The position numbers were made by a program, and so were the translations under genes. A DNA stretch of 64,000 bases. Source: Hofstenia miamia (lineage: Eukaryota > Xenacoelomorpha > Acoela > Hofsteniidae). This document shows, one piece after another, positions 10,330 through 20,714 of this stretch. Under the pieces are notes generated by a model that worked only from the letters and a program-made list of their open reading frames with translations, searched no databases and was not told where the DNA came from. The stretch spans positions 1,607,686 to 1,671,685 of the forward strand of contig CABFPE010000019.1 in NCBI GenBank assembly GCA_900660155.1, written 5' to 3'. Each line of letters opens with the position of its first letter. Position 1 is the stretch's first letter.

Positions 10330-11521
10330 TATTTTTATGTGAAACAACAAACATACTTTTTTCCTGTAATTACGTCACAGAAGAAAATCAAGATGTACTG
10401 TGTAAGTATGATATTGAATTGCAAAATAACTAAGGTTTTTATGGTAATTACTCTACACATGTATACATTTACAATCGATTGATAATTATATATTACATAA
10501 CTAACAGTATTAATCTCTTTATAGGCTTAATCAAATGATGATTGCTCAAGACAAGGTGGCACAATCAGACAAATCATATTTATTAGCTTAATTAAGGAGG
10601 TAGTAGAATGAAAGTGTAAGGCTGTTATTTTGCAATAACAATATACTGTATGTATTGCATGAAACCTTCACTAGTAATTCCGTGTGATAACATTTAAATA
10701 TTTTAATATAGAACGAAAAGATGAAACAAGACACAGTATGAAAGTGAAAACTTGGATTTTTAATCTCTACATTTTAAATTATGCTATTCATATGCCTTAT
10801 AATGGGCTTGTAAATAACTGAAAAGCAACCATATTTGCTTAAAAATGCTATTTACTTTTTGAAATTACTAGTTTCAGAGGGAAATGCTGAGTTTATGCTA
10901 ATTGCCTAATCGTTGCATTTTAATTGTCGAGATGTTTTAAACATGCTAATTGCATAGAATACGCTTGCTTTACTATAAATTACATAAATGCAAATTTGAA
11001 TTCACTATTGCACTTGGACCTCTAATAGAAAAGATCGTGACAGCTTTTGATTCTCGGAAATAAAGGTCATGAATAATTTCTTAATATCAATTGATCATCT
11101 CCATTTTTAAGATGCTTTAGGAGTAAATTTCCAATTTGGAAGAAATGCATAGCATCTGTGAAAAGGTATTTTAATACATCATATTAAACCAACTGCATTG
11201 CACATAACCACCTTTAATATTGAATTTTGTCGTCTTCGATTAGTTCTTATGTATAGATCGACAAAAATGCAGCATGGATTGCAAGAAAGGCTAAGTTCAG
11301 TTAAATTTAAACAGTGTCAATTAAATTGGTTGGTTCAGTAATTTTAAAGCTGTGAACATTTTTTAGGGCTTACAATATTTTTCAAATATTGAAATGTGCA
11401 TATTTTTTAGAGGTTACTGAAAAAGTTCGTGATTAAATCAATCCACTTTGAGTTAGACTACTGACATTTGCATACTAATTGTTCTAAGTCATCCTTTTTA
11501 TGATTACTAATGTCTTTATAG
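10330..11521. other. Presumed intron/upstream region of the bZIP gene
   Basis: AT-rich and non-coding. It contains TTACGTCA at 10370-10377, a CRE/PAR-bZIP-type site. It ends in a plausible 3' splice site: a TTACTAAT branchpoint-like string near 11503, a T-rich run, and AG at 11520-11521. An upstream non-coding exon is therefore likely but cannot be placed. Confidence 0.45.
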
Positions 11522-11544
11522 GAATATTCCACTTGGTTTATTGA

Positions 11545-11552
11545 TTACGTAA
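11545..11552. promoter_or_regulatory. TTACGTAA palindrome at the bZIP start codon
   Basis: This perfect 8-bp palindrome is the consensus recognition sequence of PAR and E4BP4-class bZIP proteins. Its last base is the A of the ATG at 11552. The encoded protein carries that class of DNA-binding domain, so autoregulation is possible but unproven. Confidence 0.5.
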
Positions 11553-12232
11553 TGAGCAATTCGTCTTCTGACAATTCGTCCTTCTACTTAGATTCCGTCT
11601 ACGAGCAGGATGATAGCAATGAATACGCTTATAGCAACTACGGGAACTCCAATTTCTTTGTACCACGAGATAACTTTAACTACGAGTGTCCAACATATAC
11701 TGACTTCGACGCTGATAGGTACGTAGATGGGATGTTGCTGAATATAACTAATCCCCAGCCGCCTCTTGACACCTCAGAAGACCGTTTCACCCCCTTCAAC
11801 AACAGCTACAGCGGCAGCAGTAGCTCCAGTGGAGAAAGTAGTTCAAACGCTGACTTGGATTGGAAGTATGTCTCTAATATTCCAACTGAACATCATAGCA
11901 GCAGTACTAGTGGATGTGACAACCCCAAACGCCCGCCCAGCTTAGTTGAATTTTCCTCGGATCGTCCACGAAGAAAACTTCGTAAGCAGTTCATATCTCA
12001 TGAAATGAAAGATGAAAAATATTGGCAGCGACGCCTTAAGAATAACATTGCTGCAAAAAAATCAAGGGACGCTCGTCGTGAAAAAGACCAACAACTAATT
12101 TTGAAATCACAACAATTGGAATACGAGAACTCTATTCTGAAACATGAATACGAAGTAATGAAGAGTCAAATGAATCAGATGAAGCTCCTTTGCTCAGGTT
12201 GCTCACGTTGTGCTGTAAGTTGCAGTGTCTAA
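11552..12232 (+). CDS. PAR-type bZIP transcription factor
   Basis: The product has 226 residues in one uninterrupted coding exon. Residues 1-100 are acidic and rich in Ser, Asn and Tyr, a likely activation region with a poly-Ser/Gly patch (YSGSSSSSGESSS). The basic region starts near residue 150: KDEKYWQRRLKNNIAAKKSR is almost the PAR (HLF/TEF/DBP, CES-2) signature 'KDEKYWxRRxKNNxAAKRSR'. A leucine zipper follows (QQLILKSQQLEYENSILKHE). The protein ends in an unusual Cys-rich tail, GCSRCAVSCSV. The family binds TTACGTAA-like sites as dimers in the nucleus and acts in circadian, developmental and cell-death programmes. The ATG is supported by the adjacent upstream splice acceptor and by the acidic N-terminus. 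E4BP4-like is an alternative, but the KDEKYW prefix favours PAR. Confidence 0.9.
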   Translation: MSNSSSDNSSFYLDSVYEQDDSNEYAYSNYGNSNFFVPRDNFNYECPTYTDFDADRYVDGMLLNITNPQPPLDTSEDRFTPFNNSYSGSSSSSGESSSNADLDWKYVSNIPTEHHSSSTSGCDNPKRPPSLVEFSSDRPRRKLRKQFISHEMKDEKYWQRRLKNNIAAKKSRDARREKDQQLILKSQQLEYENSILKHEYEVMKSQMNQMKLLCSGCSRCAVSCSV

Positions 12233-12466
12233 CTACTTTACATTGTCTTACATTAAGTGTACACCGTCTATTTGCTATAGTTGATGTTGTATGTCGTGAT
12301 GCGTATTTGTAGTTCATTATCTTAGAGATTCTGTGGCCATAAATACACTTGTATATCATACAAATCTGATCGATGCCTTAGCTTTTGAAACGATGAACGC
12401 ACTCATGTTACTGCAAAGTCTTTTATAATTAGATATGTGTGAGAGTGAAAACAAAAATATTTGTTG

Positions 12467-12472
12467 AATAAA
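12467..12472 (+). terminator. Poly-A signal AATAAA of the bZIP gene
   Basis: AATAAA lies 235 bases after the bZIP stop codon in a T-rich context, a typical 3' end. A weaker CATAAA occurs near 12340. Confidence 0.6.
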
Positions 12473-14560
12473 TCGGAAATGATATGAATTTACTAGGGAT
12501 CTTACAAAAGAGAAGTCAATGGGTTATAATCAAAGCGAATATTCAAAAAATATCTTTATTAGTTCGATATCAGATCTTGAAGGGGTCAACCTTCACGGTC
12601 AGCCTTGTGCAAACCAATTTTTATCTTTTGGGTCCATTCTGATATAAAATAGCATATTTGAGATAGAAGTTTTGCTCCTGGTGTCAAAATGCCAACACAT
12701 CACTTAAAACTAAAGGAAAATAGGTTTCATTAGGCGTAATTATGTCAACTATGCACTATTATGTTTAAGTCGCAACCCATTGGCGAATCTGCACTGAAAC
12801 ATAGTATTTTTAAGAAATGCAATGTCTCCCGCTAACTGATGGAACACAAAATTTTCAAATTGATAAATAATCGTTAATTTTAATTTTTTGCATTACTTAA
12901 TGTTCTAAAATGTACAAAAATTTCTAAACAATTGTGCATTTTATGATAGCAATCTCAAGGAATTCAAATCACAGAGTCTTGCTATGTAGCGCTTAACTGT
13001 TTCTCTGTAAAACTTGCAGTGGTATGATAAAATCTTAATTTTCAATGTAAAATTTTATTGCATTTAAAATTAGTATTTTCAAATTGTTATATTTGATGAT
13101 CCCTTTATTCTCAAATACATGTTAATAGTTTCTATATTTTGCTTAATTGCTATAACATTGCACACATGTATGTACATTTATAAAGTAAATCAATCGATTG
13201 TTGTCCAATGCTGACACTAGCGTCGATGTGAAATTGAAAATTTAACATGATTTCCTTTTATCCTAAAATTATGAAAATAGTGATGTTTATGGAACAAAGC
13301 TTATTTCTGCTAAACAAATAAATTTAAGCATTTCCTATTTATACCTTCAACATTTTTATATTACTAAGTATTTGAAAAAAATACTTATGAAAACTTTCTT
13401 TTCTAGTATTCCATAAAAATGATATAAATTTATATTGATTTTTGAAAAAGCCAAACATTTTTAGCAAGGTCTATAGTTATTAAAGAATAAAATACGAAAT
13501 TTTAACATTTATATATTTGTGGAATACAATATCATTTAAATTACCTCTGTTATTGCTTAATCCTCCATCATGAAATGTGGTCTACCTACTTACTGCTATG
13601 TCCTTTTAATTTAGTTATTCTTTCTCCAATTCTTGTTATGTTATTACATAATGATATTAACTTATTTACAAAATTGCCTTTAACATTTGCATTGTTGTTA
13701 CGTTCACTTTTTCCTGTGTTATTATAAACAAATTCATAAAACAAATGTTTTGAATTATCTGCTTACTCCGGCAAACACTTACAAAAAATTTGATCACCAT
13801 TAAGTATTAAAATCTATGGTTCAATGATCTTAAACGATGTGATACCCCATCTGCTACATTATTTTTTGAATATCAGAAATTCGTAACCTGCAAAGATGTT
13901 CACAAAATTCCCATTGCAACTATGAATAAATTCACTGTAATTTTTTCCCTTTCATCAAGCAGGAATCCATGCACAAACTCTTCATTGCATCTGCTATTGT
14001 CCATGTGAAGTTAATGTCAGTGTCTCCTAATAGACTAAAATGAGGAGGTTCAAGGCAATATATTATGCCTTGAAACGTGTATTGTTTCAAAATATCTATA
14101 TTTACTTGAGAACTTCTTTGAAAAACAGAAAAATTTTAGTTAACAGCATAGATTTACAAAATAATTTTTAGCTTTTTGCTGATTGAAGTGAGTTAGCAAA
14201 TTTATAATAACTTTTTTGACAATATTTTTCAACCACTAATAAAATAAACAAAAATAAACAATTCCCTTAAAATGCGGATACAAAGTAATTTTGCAATGAT
14301 TACAGATAAATATTTTAAAGTGCCTGTTAAGATTTTCCTTGAATCTCAACAAACCTAATAGGATGATAGCCTATTTGAAAATTGAACATACATTTAAACA
14401 TATTTTCATTATCTATTTCTTACTGCAATGCAATTATATGCAAAGAAATTATTGCATGGGCACACTAATAAAACTTCAACACAAAAATTATGGAAAAAGG
14501 TGTATTAAAATTTACTCAGATAAGTTTTCCCTATTATAATGAAATGAGCAACAAATGGGT
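12473..14560. other. Non-coding AT-rich stretch, no gene seen
   Basis: Two kilobases of AT-rich DNA without supported coding sequence. One hairpin (TTCAAGGCA 14049-14057 with TGCCTTGAA 14066-14074) is followed by ACG, making a GAAACG string. Confidence 0.5.
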
Positions 14561-14667
14561 ATTTGTCATTCAGACAACTGCAGTTCCACGGAAAATCTAT
14601 GAAAAACATTGAATTTGAGTCGAGATGTACAATCGAACGATTTATAAATTCAGTAGAATACAAATAA

Positions 14668-14692
14668 TAATATATATATATATATATATATA
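14668..14692. repeat. (TA)n microsatellite
   Basis: Uninterrupted TA tract just left of the first gypsy copy, probably inside its decayed gag. Confidence 0.9.
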
Positions 14693-14799
14693 CCTTATAT
14701 ACATAACGGAATTTGTATCCCATACTTAATAGCAAATATGTGCAGGAATCGTTGTTGTCTTATGCAATCAAACATGTCATTAAACGCGAGAAAAATGAT

Positions 14800-14935
14800 A
14801 TCAAAAGGGTCATAAAAACCCCGATTGTATGAAACAAATAAATGTGATTGGGGATGAAGAAACTTACTATGATGATGAAGATTGAATAGAATCACAGACT
14901 GATGAAGAGTCAGAAAACTAGGTAGAGCGCCACTA
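14800..14935 (+). pseudogene. A1 gypsy: end of gag (zinc knuckle remnant)
   Basis: The plus strand reads GHKNPDC at 14808-14828, then a tail close to INVIGDEE...DEESEN. This matches the end of the gag in copy A3 (zinc knuckle CYGCGQKGHKKPDC, then INVIGDKEADYDEED). The first half of the knuckle is deleted here. Weak similarity to capsid may extend left to about 14.58 kb (KNIEFESRC), interrupted by a TA tract. No 5' LTR is found. Confidence 0.65.
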
Positions 14936-15363
14936 ACAAAAACCATGCACCAATAATGATTTTAACGAATTTAGACAACATAAATATGATAATGGTAACA
15001 ATTAACGGAGTGATGACAAAAGTAACGATTGATACAGGAGCAGCAACGTCAATAATAACTGATGAGTGTGCAACAAAACTGGGTTTCAAACAAAAAGTCT
15101 TCGATAAATTGAACAAACATCTAATTAATGCATCTGGTGAATATATCAATTCAAAAGGGATGATAAAGTCAGTTCAAATGAGAATAGCCAATATGACATT
15201 CGGGCAATCACTGGTGGTGGTGGATACACATAATAACTTGTTACCCTACGAGGCTATACTTGGCAACGACTTCCTAACAAAAAATGGATGCATTATAAAC
15301 TATGCAAACAGGACGATAAAAATCAAGGAGGAAGAAGGCAGACAAAAGACAATAATTTTTTAG
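14935..15363 (+). CDS. A1 gypsy: aspartic protease
   Basis: An open frame of about 135 codons carries the retropepsin active site DTGAATSIIT (DTG at 15031-15039) and the second conserved block ILGNDFL. This protease cleaves Gag-Pol in the virus-like particle. It is the only family A protease here that keeps DTG; A3 has DTR. The frame ends in a stop at 15361 (TAG), a point mutation relative to the other copies, where translation continues into the RT linker. Confidence 0.88.
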   Translation, partial: NKNHAPIMILTNLDNINMIMVTINGVMTKVTIDTGAATSIITDECATKLGFKQKVFDKLNKHLINASGEYINSKGMIKSVQMRIANMTFGQSLVVVDTHNNLLPYEAILGNDFLTKNGCIINYANRTIKIKEEEGRQKTIIF

Positions 15364-16671
15364 TTGGAAGAAGATATTCAGTTGCAGCCACACCAGTGGA
15401 GAATGTACACAATAGAAAGAGAAAGTCAAATAACAACAGACATAATGTTATATGAGAATAAAGGAATTAATAAAAAGAGAGTATCAATGCCATCAAGTGT
15501 TTGCACTGTTAAAAATGGAAAAGGCAAAATACCAATCCTGAATGCAACGAACCAGAATATCAATGTAAAAAGATGAAATATGAAAATATATGGAAAATAC
15601 ATTAAATCTAACATCAGACTTATTTGGAGAGTGATCAAAGACGACGATGGGGCGAGTAATTTGCAAGGTCAATTTGAGGATGTGCAAAGGAAAGCAGTAA
15701 GTACTCCACATGGGGGATTCGAGGGCGAGTGGATGAACACCATCAAAGTAGCAAGTACTCCGAAGGGCCTAGGGCATAGGGACGAAAGCATGTGAAGAAG
15801 ACATTTGTAGAATACTAGAAATAAAGAATGAAGACTACCAACACTTAGAAGAGAGAGAAATTCAACAGTTAAAAGAGATGTTGGAGAGACACAAATGGAA
15901 ATTCAATTATGGAGAAATAAGTGTGGGTTAAGCAATAGGCTAAACACACAAAATAGTAATAACAACAGACAAGCCAATAAAGCTGCCGGTAAGAAGAGTG
16001 CCAGAGCAGATGAAAGACGAATACAATCGCATACTAAGTGAACTGATCGACAACAAAATAATCCGATCAAGCAAAAGCCCATATGCAACACTGATGGTGT
16101 TTGTGAATCAAGGAAACAAGTATCACTTATGTATAGACTTTCACAAGCTGAATGAGGTGACAAAGAAGGATTCGTACCCCCTTCCACATATAGAAGATAT
16201 GTTATATGAGGCAAGTAAACACAAATACTTTACGTCAATAGATTGATGTAAGGCATACTGACAGGTGAAGATGGAAGAGGAAGATATCGAAAAACGGCAT
16301 TTATAACACCTTATGGATTATATGAATTGATATACATGGCGTTTGGATTGTGTACCACATTGGAGACTTTTCAGAGATACATTACAAAAGTACTGAAGGA
16401 TAGGACACACAGAATGGAGGACGGAGTCAATGCTTATATAGATGACATCATAGTAATGAGCAATACAGTACAAGAGCATCTAGAGAAGCTGGAAAGAACA
16501 CTGACAATACTGGAGAAAACAGGTCTCAGAATCAACAGAAATAAGTGTGATATATTGAAGGAAAAAATAATACTTCTGGGAAGAGTGATCGAGTAAGGCA
16601 GGATATGCATGAAAGACAATGCAAGGGATATGATTCAGAAAATAGAAAAACCAAACAACAAAAAGGACATA
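15364..16671 (+). pseudogene. A1 gypsy: reverse transcriptase, 5' part
   Basis: The linker (PHQWRMYTIERE) leads into RT. Recognisable blocks in order are IKLPVRRVPEQMKDEYNRIL, the fingers block 'SPYATLMVFV' with LCIDFHKLNEV, the broken 'D*CKAY*Q' block, YMAFGLCTT..FQRYI, the catalytic AYIDDIIV near 16433, and NKCDILKEKIILLGRVIE. YIDD replaces the usual YVDD/YLDD, as in several gypsy lineages. Stops at 15574, 15793, 15929 and 16243 and a frameshift near 16293 inactivate it. Most stops look like transitions (Gln, Trp or Arg codons to TAA/TGA). The domain is split at 16672 by another element. Confidence 0.9.
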
Positions 16672-17384
16672 TACCCAGATAACAATTTTGATTGTTTTTA
16701 TGTTGTTTCATACTTTTGGTTGTTGCAGCAACCACTCACTTTAATAATAAATAATTAGTACACAAACACTCAGAAATAAAACTCATTTTGTTATTCTTAT
16801 TACTAGATCCATTTAATATAAAAAAAGGATTTATGAAACCTTTTTGAAATTTTCAATATCTGAAAATTATAGTATACCAAACAATTGAATTTTCAGAATA
16901 ATTTATTCATGAGTATTTGGACATCTTGAAATTGACTGTTAAATAAAAATGTTACATTTGAGCAGAAGATGTTTTTCACAATTTAAGAATGTACTATTTC
17001 AAAATTGTGCTTAATTTTAGATTTTTAAATTTTTGTTAAATTTGGCAGATTTTTATGCTCATTGTTAGCATTTATATATGAGACATTTATTAATTGTTTA
17101 ACATCTGATAGATAATGGTTTGCTCTTTATCAAACTTGTGTTTGTTTAAGCAGAATTTCTTGAACTGTTTAGCAATATTAAATGTTATTTTGTATATAAA
17201 AATAATCCTAAAACAATTGTGTGACAACATAAAACAATATTGTTACGACCTTAAAATATTCCTTTTTTATTCATAAAAAGCAACCTAATGTGATGTTGTT
17301 GAAGCAACATTGTTTCAACCAATGAAATGGTACCATTTCAACTTTAGAACAACGTTGTTTAGCCCCTCAATTGTTATCTGGGTA
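16672..17384. mobile_element. 713-bp TIR element inserted in A1 pol
   Basis: Perfect 16-bp terminal inverted repeats, TACCCAGATAACAATT (16672-16687) and its reverse complement (17369-17384), bound an AT-rich non-coding insert. Subterminal GTTGTT/AACAAC motifs recur inside. The flanking pol codons read ..NNKKDI on the left and the GFFNYYGTFIPN-like block on the right, so the insertion interrupts the RT thumb. If the outer TA pair is the target duplication, the element proper is CCCAG...CTGGG (16674-17382). The superfamily is uncertain: the CCC start and TA flank fit more than one cut-and-paste group. It is non-autonomous (MITE-like). Confidence 0.85.
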
Positions 17385-17900
17385 GAGGGTAATGTGTTTT
17401 TTCAATTACTGTGGAACCTTTATCCCAAACATTGCTGGAATAACTGTGAAGATTACTAGACTCATGAGAATATCAGTACTATTCATATGGACTTGGCAGG
17501 AACAAGAAGAGCTCGACAATATCAAGAAGAATTAGCAAAATTACCATCATTAAATACGCCAGACTACAAGAAGAATTTTTTTTTAGATTGCAATGCTAGC
17601 AAAGTTGCTATTAGAGCAATTTGAGGACAGCTAAAGAATGGAAAGGAGGTGCCCGTGCAATTCTTCATTCGGAAACTGAAAGCAAGCAAAGAAAATTATG
17701 GGTCAATGAAGTTGGAAATGTTGGCACTCATTGAGAGCATTAGAAAATTCAAACACTTTCTAATTGGTCGAGAGTTTAGAGTATGCACTGACAATAGTGG
17801 ATTAGCCTGGCTAAAAAAATTTTCTGGAGACAAGTCAGGGATAGTATTTAAATGAATTTATGTTCACAATGGAACACTGCAAAGGCACACTACACAACAA
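17385..17900 (+). pseudogene. A1 gypsy: RT thumb and RNase H
   Basis: Thumb block FFNYCGTFIPNIAGI is followed, in changing frames, by the RNase H domain: FLDCNASKVAI (first catalytic Asp), GKEVPVQFFIRKLKASKENY, MKLEMLALIESIRKFKHFL (Glu) and CTDNSGLAWLKKFSG (TDNS with Asp). RNase H removes the RNA strand during reverse transcription. Stops at 17534 and 17623 and a frame loss after 17850 break it. Confidence 0.85.
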
Positions 17901-17909
17901 CACAGATTT

Positions 17910-19290
17910 TTGGACATCATTACCCAAATATCAAAGGGAATCGGCAAAAGCAGATGGAGAAAAGAAACAGTTTCAATTCTTACCACAAATGAAGTACAAA
18001 GGACTACCAGAGATAAATGTGGGCAAGCAGTTTTACTGAAAATGATGAAGGAAGAAATATCTGAACAAGAAATAATAGAGAAACAGAGGGACAATGTAAT
18101 ACTTAACAAAATCATCAAGAAGATAAGAGAACTGCAGACAAAACTATTAAAACTGACAGCAAGCTACTATGAATGGTATGAATGGAAGTTGTATAAACAT
18201 GGATTGCCATATGTCCAGGCACAAAACAATAGAATTGTGATCCCCAAATACTACAACAGAGAACTCATACAGAAAGTGCACAAAAAAGGCCACTTAGGCA
18301 TAATGCAGACAGAGAAAACCTTTAATTCCAGATTCATCACTACAGCTATGAGGAAAATAATGGAAGAAATAATAAATAAATGTACAATGTGTTTATTGAA
18401 TAACAAGCAGCACTTCCCAGCACAGAGGCATCACTAGAAAAAATAATTGCAACACAACCAAACAAGATAATACACATTAATTTGGAGATGCTATCAAAAG
18501 ACAAGGAGTGACATCAACACCTTTTGGTAATGGTGGACAATTTCACCAAATATACAAAAATGATCCCAATGAAAAACACAACAGCTGAGATAATGATGAA
18601 AGAATGGATCCTGAAATTTGGTCCAATGGAAATGATAATAACCAACAAAGGACTGCAATTCAAGACCAGACTATTCTGAGATGGCAAAACTATTAGAAAT
18701 AGTCAATGAGTGAATGACAGCATACCCTCCTCAGGCAAACAAAGCTATAGAGTATTTAAATCAAATGTTAATCAAACTAATAAGAGTGGCGCCATCAAGA
18801 ATAGGCGGGAACAAATGGAGAAAGCTGATCAAAATGGTGGAGTATTCTTACAACACTTCTGTGCACTCAATGACAGGGATGACCCCTTCAAAGCAATGTT
18901 CAGCAGGGAAGCCACCCCACCTCTATCCATGCAATACTTCAACTACAGTGATGGAATGGGCAACGAATATGTGAATCAGCTTAAAAGCCAAATTACAGCA
19001 ATACACAAGACAATGTGTCACAATATAAGAAAGTCAGCCATGAGACAACAATGCAATTATAATAGAAAAATTTACAATCGTGCACACAAAGAGGGGATAA
19101 AGTATATGCAGTCATACTGATAAAATTCACTGATACAAATCAAGTCCAAAAATTAAAAACAGTTTGTTCCAGGCCTTACACAATCACACAAATACTACCA
19201 AATAATGAGTACATGTTAGACAATGAAAGACTATTAAATTTTCAAAGTTTGAAGAGATCAATGGTGAATATCAAAGCAACCAAGATAGAT
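17910..19290 (+). pseudogene. A1 gypsy: integrase with GPY/F-like tail
   Basis: The N-terminal zinc-binding part is visible: VHKKGHLGIMQTEKTFNSRF (H-x3-H) and KCTMCLLNN (C-x2-C). The core follows from 18437. The first catalytic Asp (MDLE in B1) reads INLEM, the second lies in ITNKGLQF where Asp is also Asn, and the Glu remains in AIEYLNQ. A tail CSRPYTITQILPNNEYMLDN resembles the GPY/F module. Two Asp-to-Asn changes plus stops mean no strand transfer activity. The tail runs straight into the LTR near 19291, with no room for the ORF3 that other copies carry. Confidence 0.85.
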
Positions 19291-20130
19291 TGAGCATAAT
19301 CCAACAATTAGAGCTGCAAAACAAAAAGAGATTTGTTGGAGAAGATTAATATCAAATTCAATGACAATTAAAAACAGTGTTAATTGTAAACTAGAATCAA
19401 TTTAAGTTTAGCATCAGTAATTTTGTATATTGCAACTAAGAAACAACATTTACCAAATAGTATCTGTCAAAACCATTTTGGCAAAATTAAAAGGGGCATT
19501 AACACTTCCATTATTTTTGAGGGATCTTGACAGATGATTTGAAATTCAAAATTGACAGGTACTTTTGGATTAGAAACTATTAATAGCATGAAATCAATTG
19601 GAGAAACTGTTGAAGTAAATTCTTTGAAAATCTTATCTTTAGATTTAATTCAGTTTGATTATTATTAAACAATGTCAAGCTAAATGGTCAATGCATTAGT
19701 AGTGGCAAGGGCACACATTGGGAGTGATTCCAGGGTCCTTGATCCAAGGCATGTAACTGCATCTATGTTAGGGATACAATTAGAGGAGTTTTTCTCCATT
19801 TAGCTGACTACTGATTTTTTCATTAACATGTATGCAATAATAAAACTATCAAAGAAATGGTTGGATAACTGATCATAGGTTATTATATCTTATATTAACT
19901 AGACAACATAGGTGACCTATAAATAGACTGATGATGAGACCAAGCATGTAACAGTAAGTAAATGTAAGTTAGGAAGCTGCAAGTAATTATCTATTTGATT
20001 ATTTGTATTAATTAAAGCCAGTAATTTTTGGTAATGGCTAAATAAATATTTATTAAGCAGCTAGTGACAGTTCCTGGTTGCAAGTACAAGTTACACATTA
20101 CAAATCAAGTTTAAGTCAGTTACATCAGCC
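19291..20130 (+). repeat. A1 gypsy 3' LTR, truncated
   Basis: From 19291 the sequence follows the family A LTR in sense direction. TGAGCATAATCC matches the LTR start TGTAGCATCATCC, then GCAACTAAGAAACAA, TTGACAGGTACTTTTGGATT and TTTTTGGTAATGGCTA are shared with the A-minus LTRs (37916-39043, 50533-51655, reverse-complemented). It stops near 20130, about 300 bp before the expected end, where it abuts the truncated B-minus LTR. Confidence 0.75.
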
Positions 20131-20697
20131 TTTATATTATCTCAGCTTATGTAAATAAATAATAAAACAAAGGGCACATAATTGCTGTGCATTTATATTT
20201 GCCAACAGCATAGTATATTTGCAGTGTGTTGCTATTAAGTGCATGTACAAAATGAAATGATTGAATTAAAAGATGTTATTCTCTACACATACATGTAGCC
20301 ATAACCTAAAGTGACCATGATTTAGGCTGCCAACTGTCAAAAGGCTAGTTTTCATGCTAGACACTTGTGCAGTAACTCCCAAATTGTTGCTGGATCTTAA
20401 GCAAGATTGAAGTGAGACAAATTAATTTGTGCAATTGCTACAGTTCTCTCACATATTTATAACAATTTCAGTAAATTATTACCTGTTACATGTTTACAAA
20501 ATGTTGCATGAAATTCCCTTGCAAATTAAATGAACAATAACACATAACTCAGATCAAGGGGACAATAATAAAATGATCATAAAACTGCACTCCAAAATAC
20601 AAAGAATTAAACATGATGATGTAATCACTAAAACTAAAGTGCCAAATTAATCAGAAATAATTGAACAAATTAAAATAGGGCCCTGAGTGACTCTACA
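20131..20697 (-). repeat. B-minus 3' LTR, truncated
   Basis: On the minus strand it starts TGTAGAGTCACTCAGGGCCC at 20697, identical to the B1 3' LTR start, and shares the GTGGTCACTTTAGGT block. Its last ~250 bp are missing compared with the solo LTR at 57508-58410. A purine-rich tract (GGAGGG on the minus strand, 20700-20705) precedes it, as expected for plus-strand priming. Confidence 0.85.
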
Positions 20698-20714
20698 CAC
20701 CCTCCATTGCACTG

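Noticed and set aside
15426..16214. Minus-strand open frames over A1 pol, some very hydrophobic
   Set aside because: They are antisense shadows of pol coding sequence. Their Phe/Leu/Ser richness follows from the A-rich sense strand.
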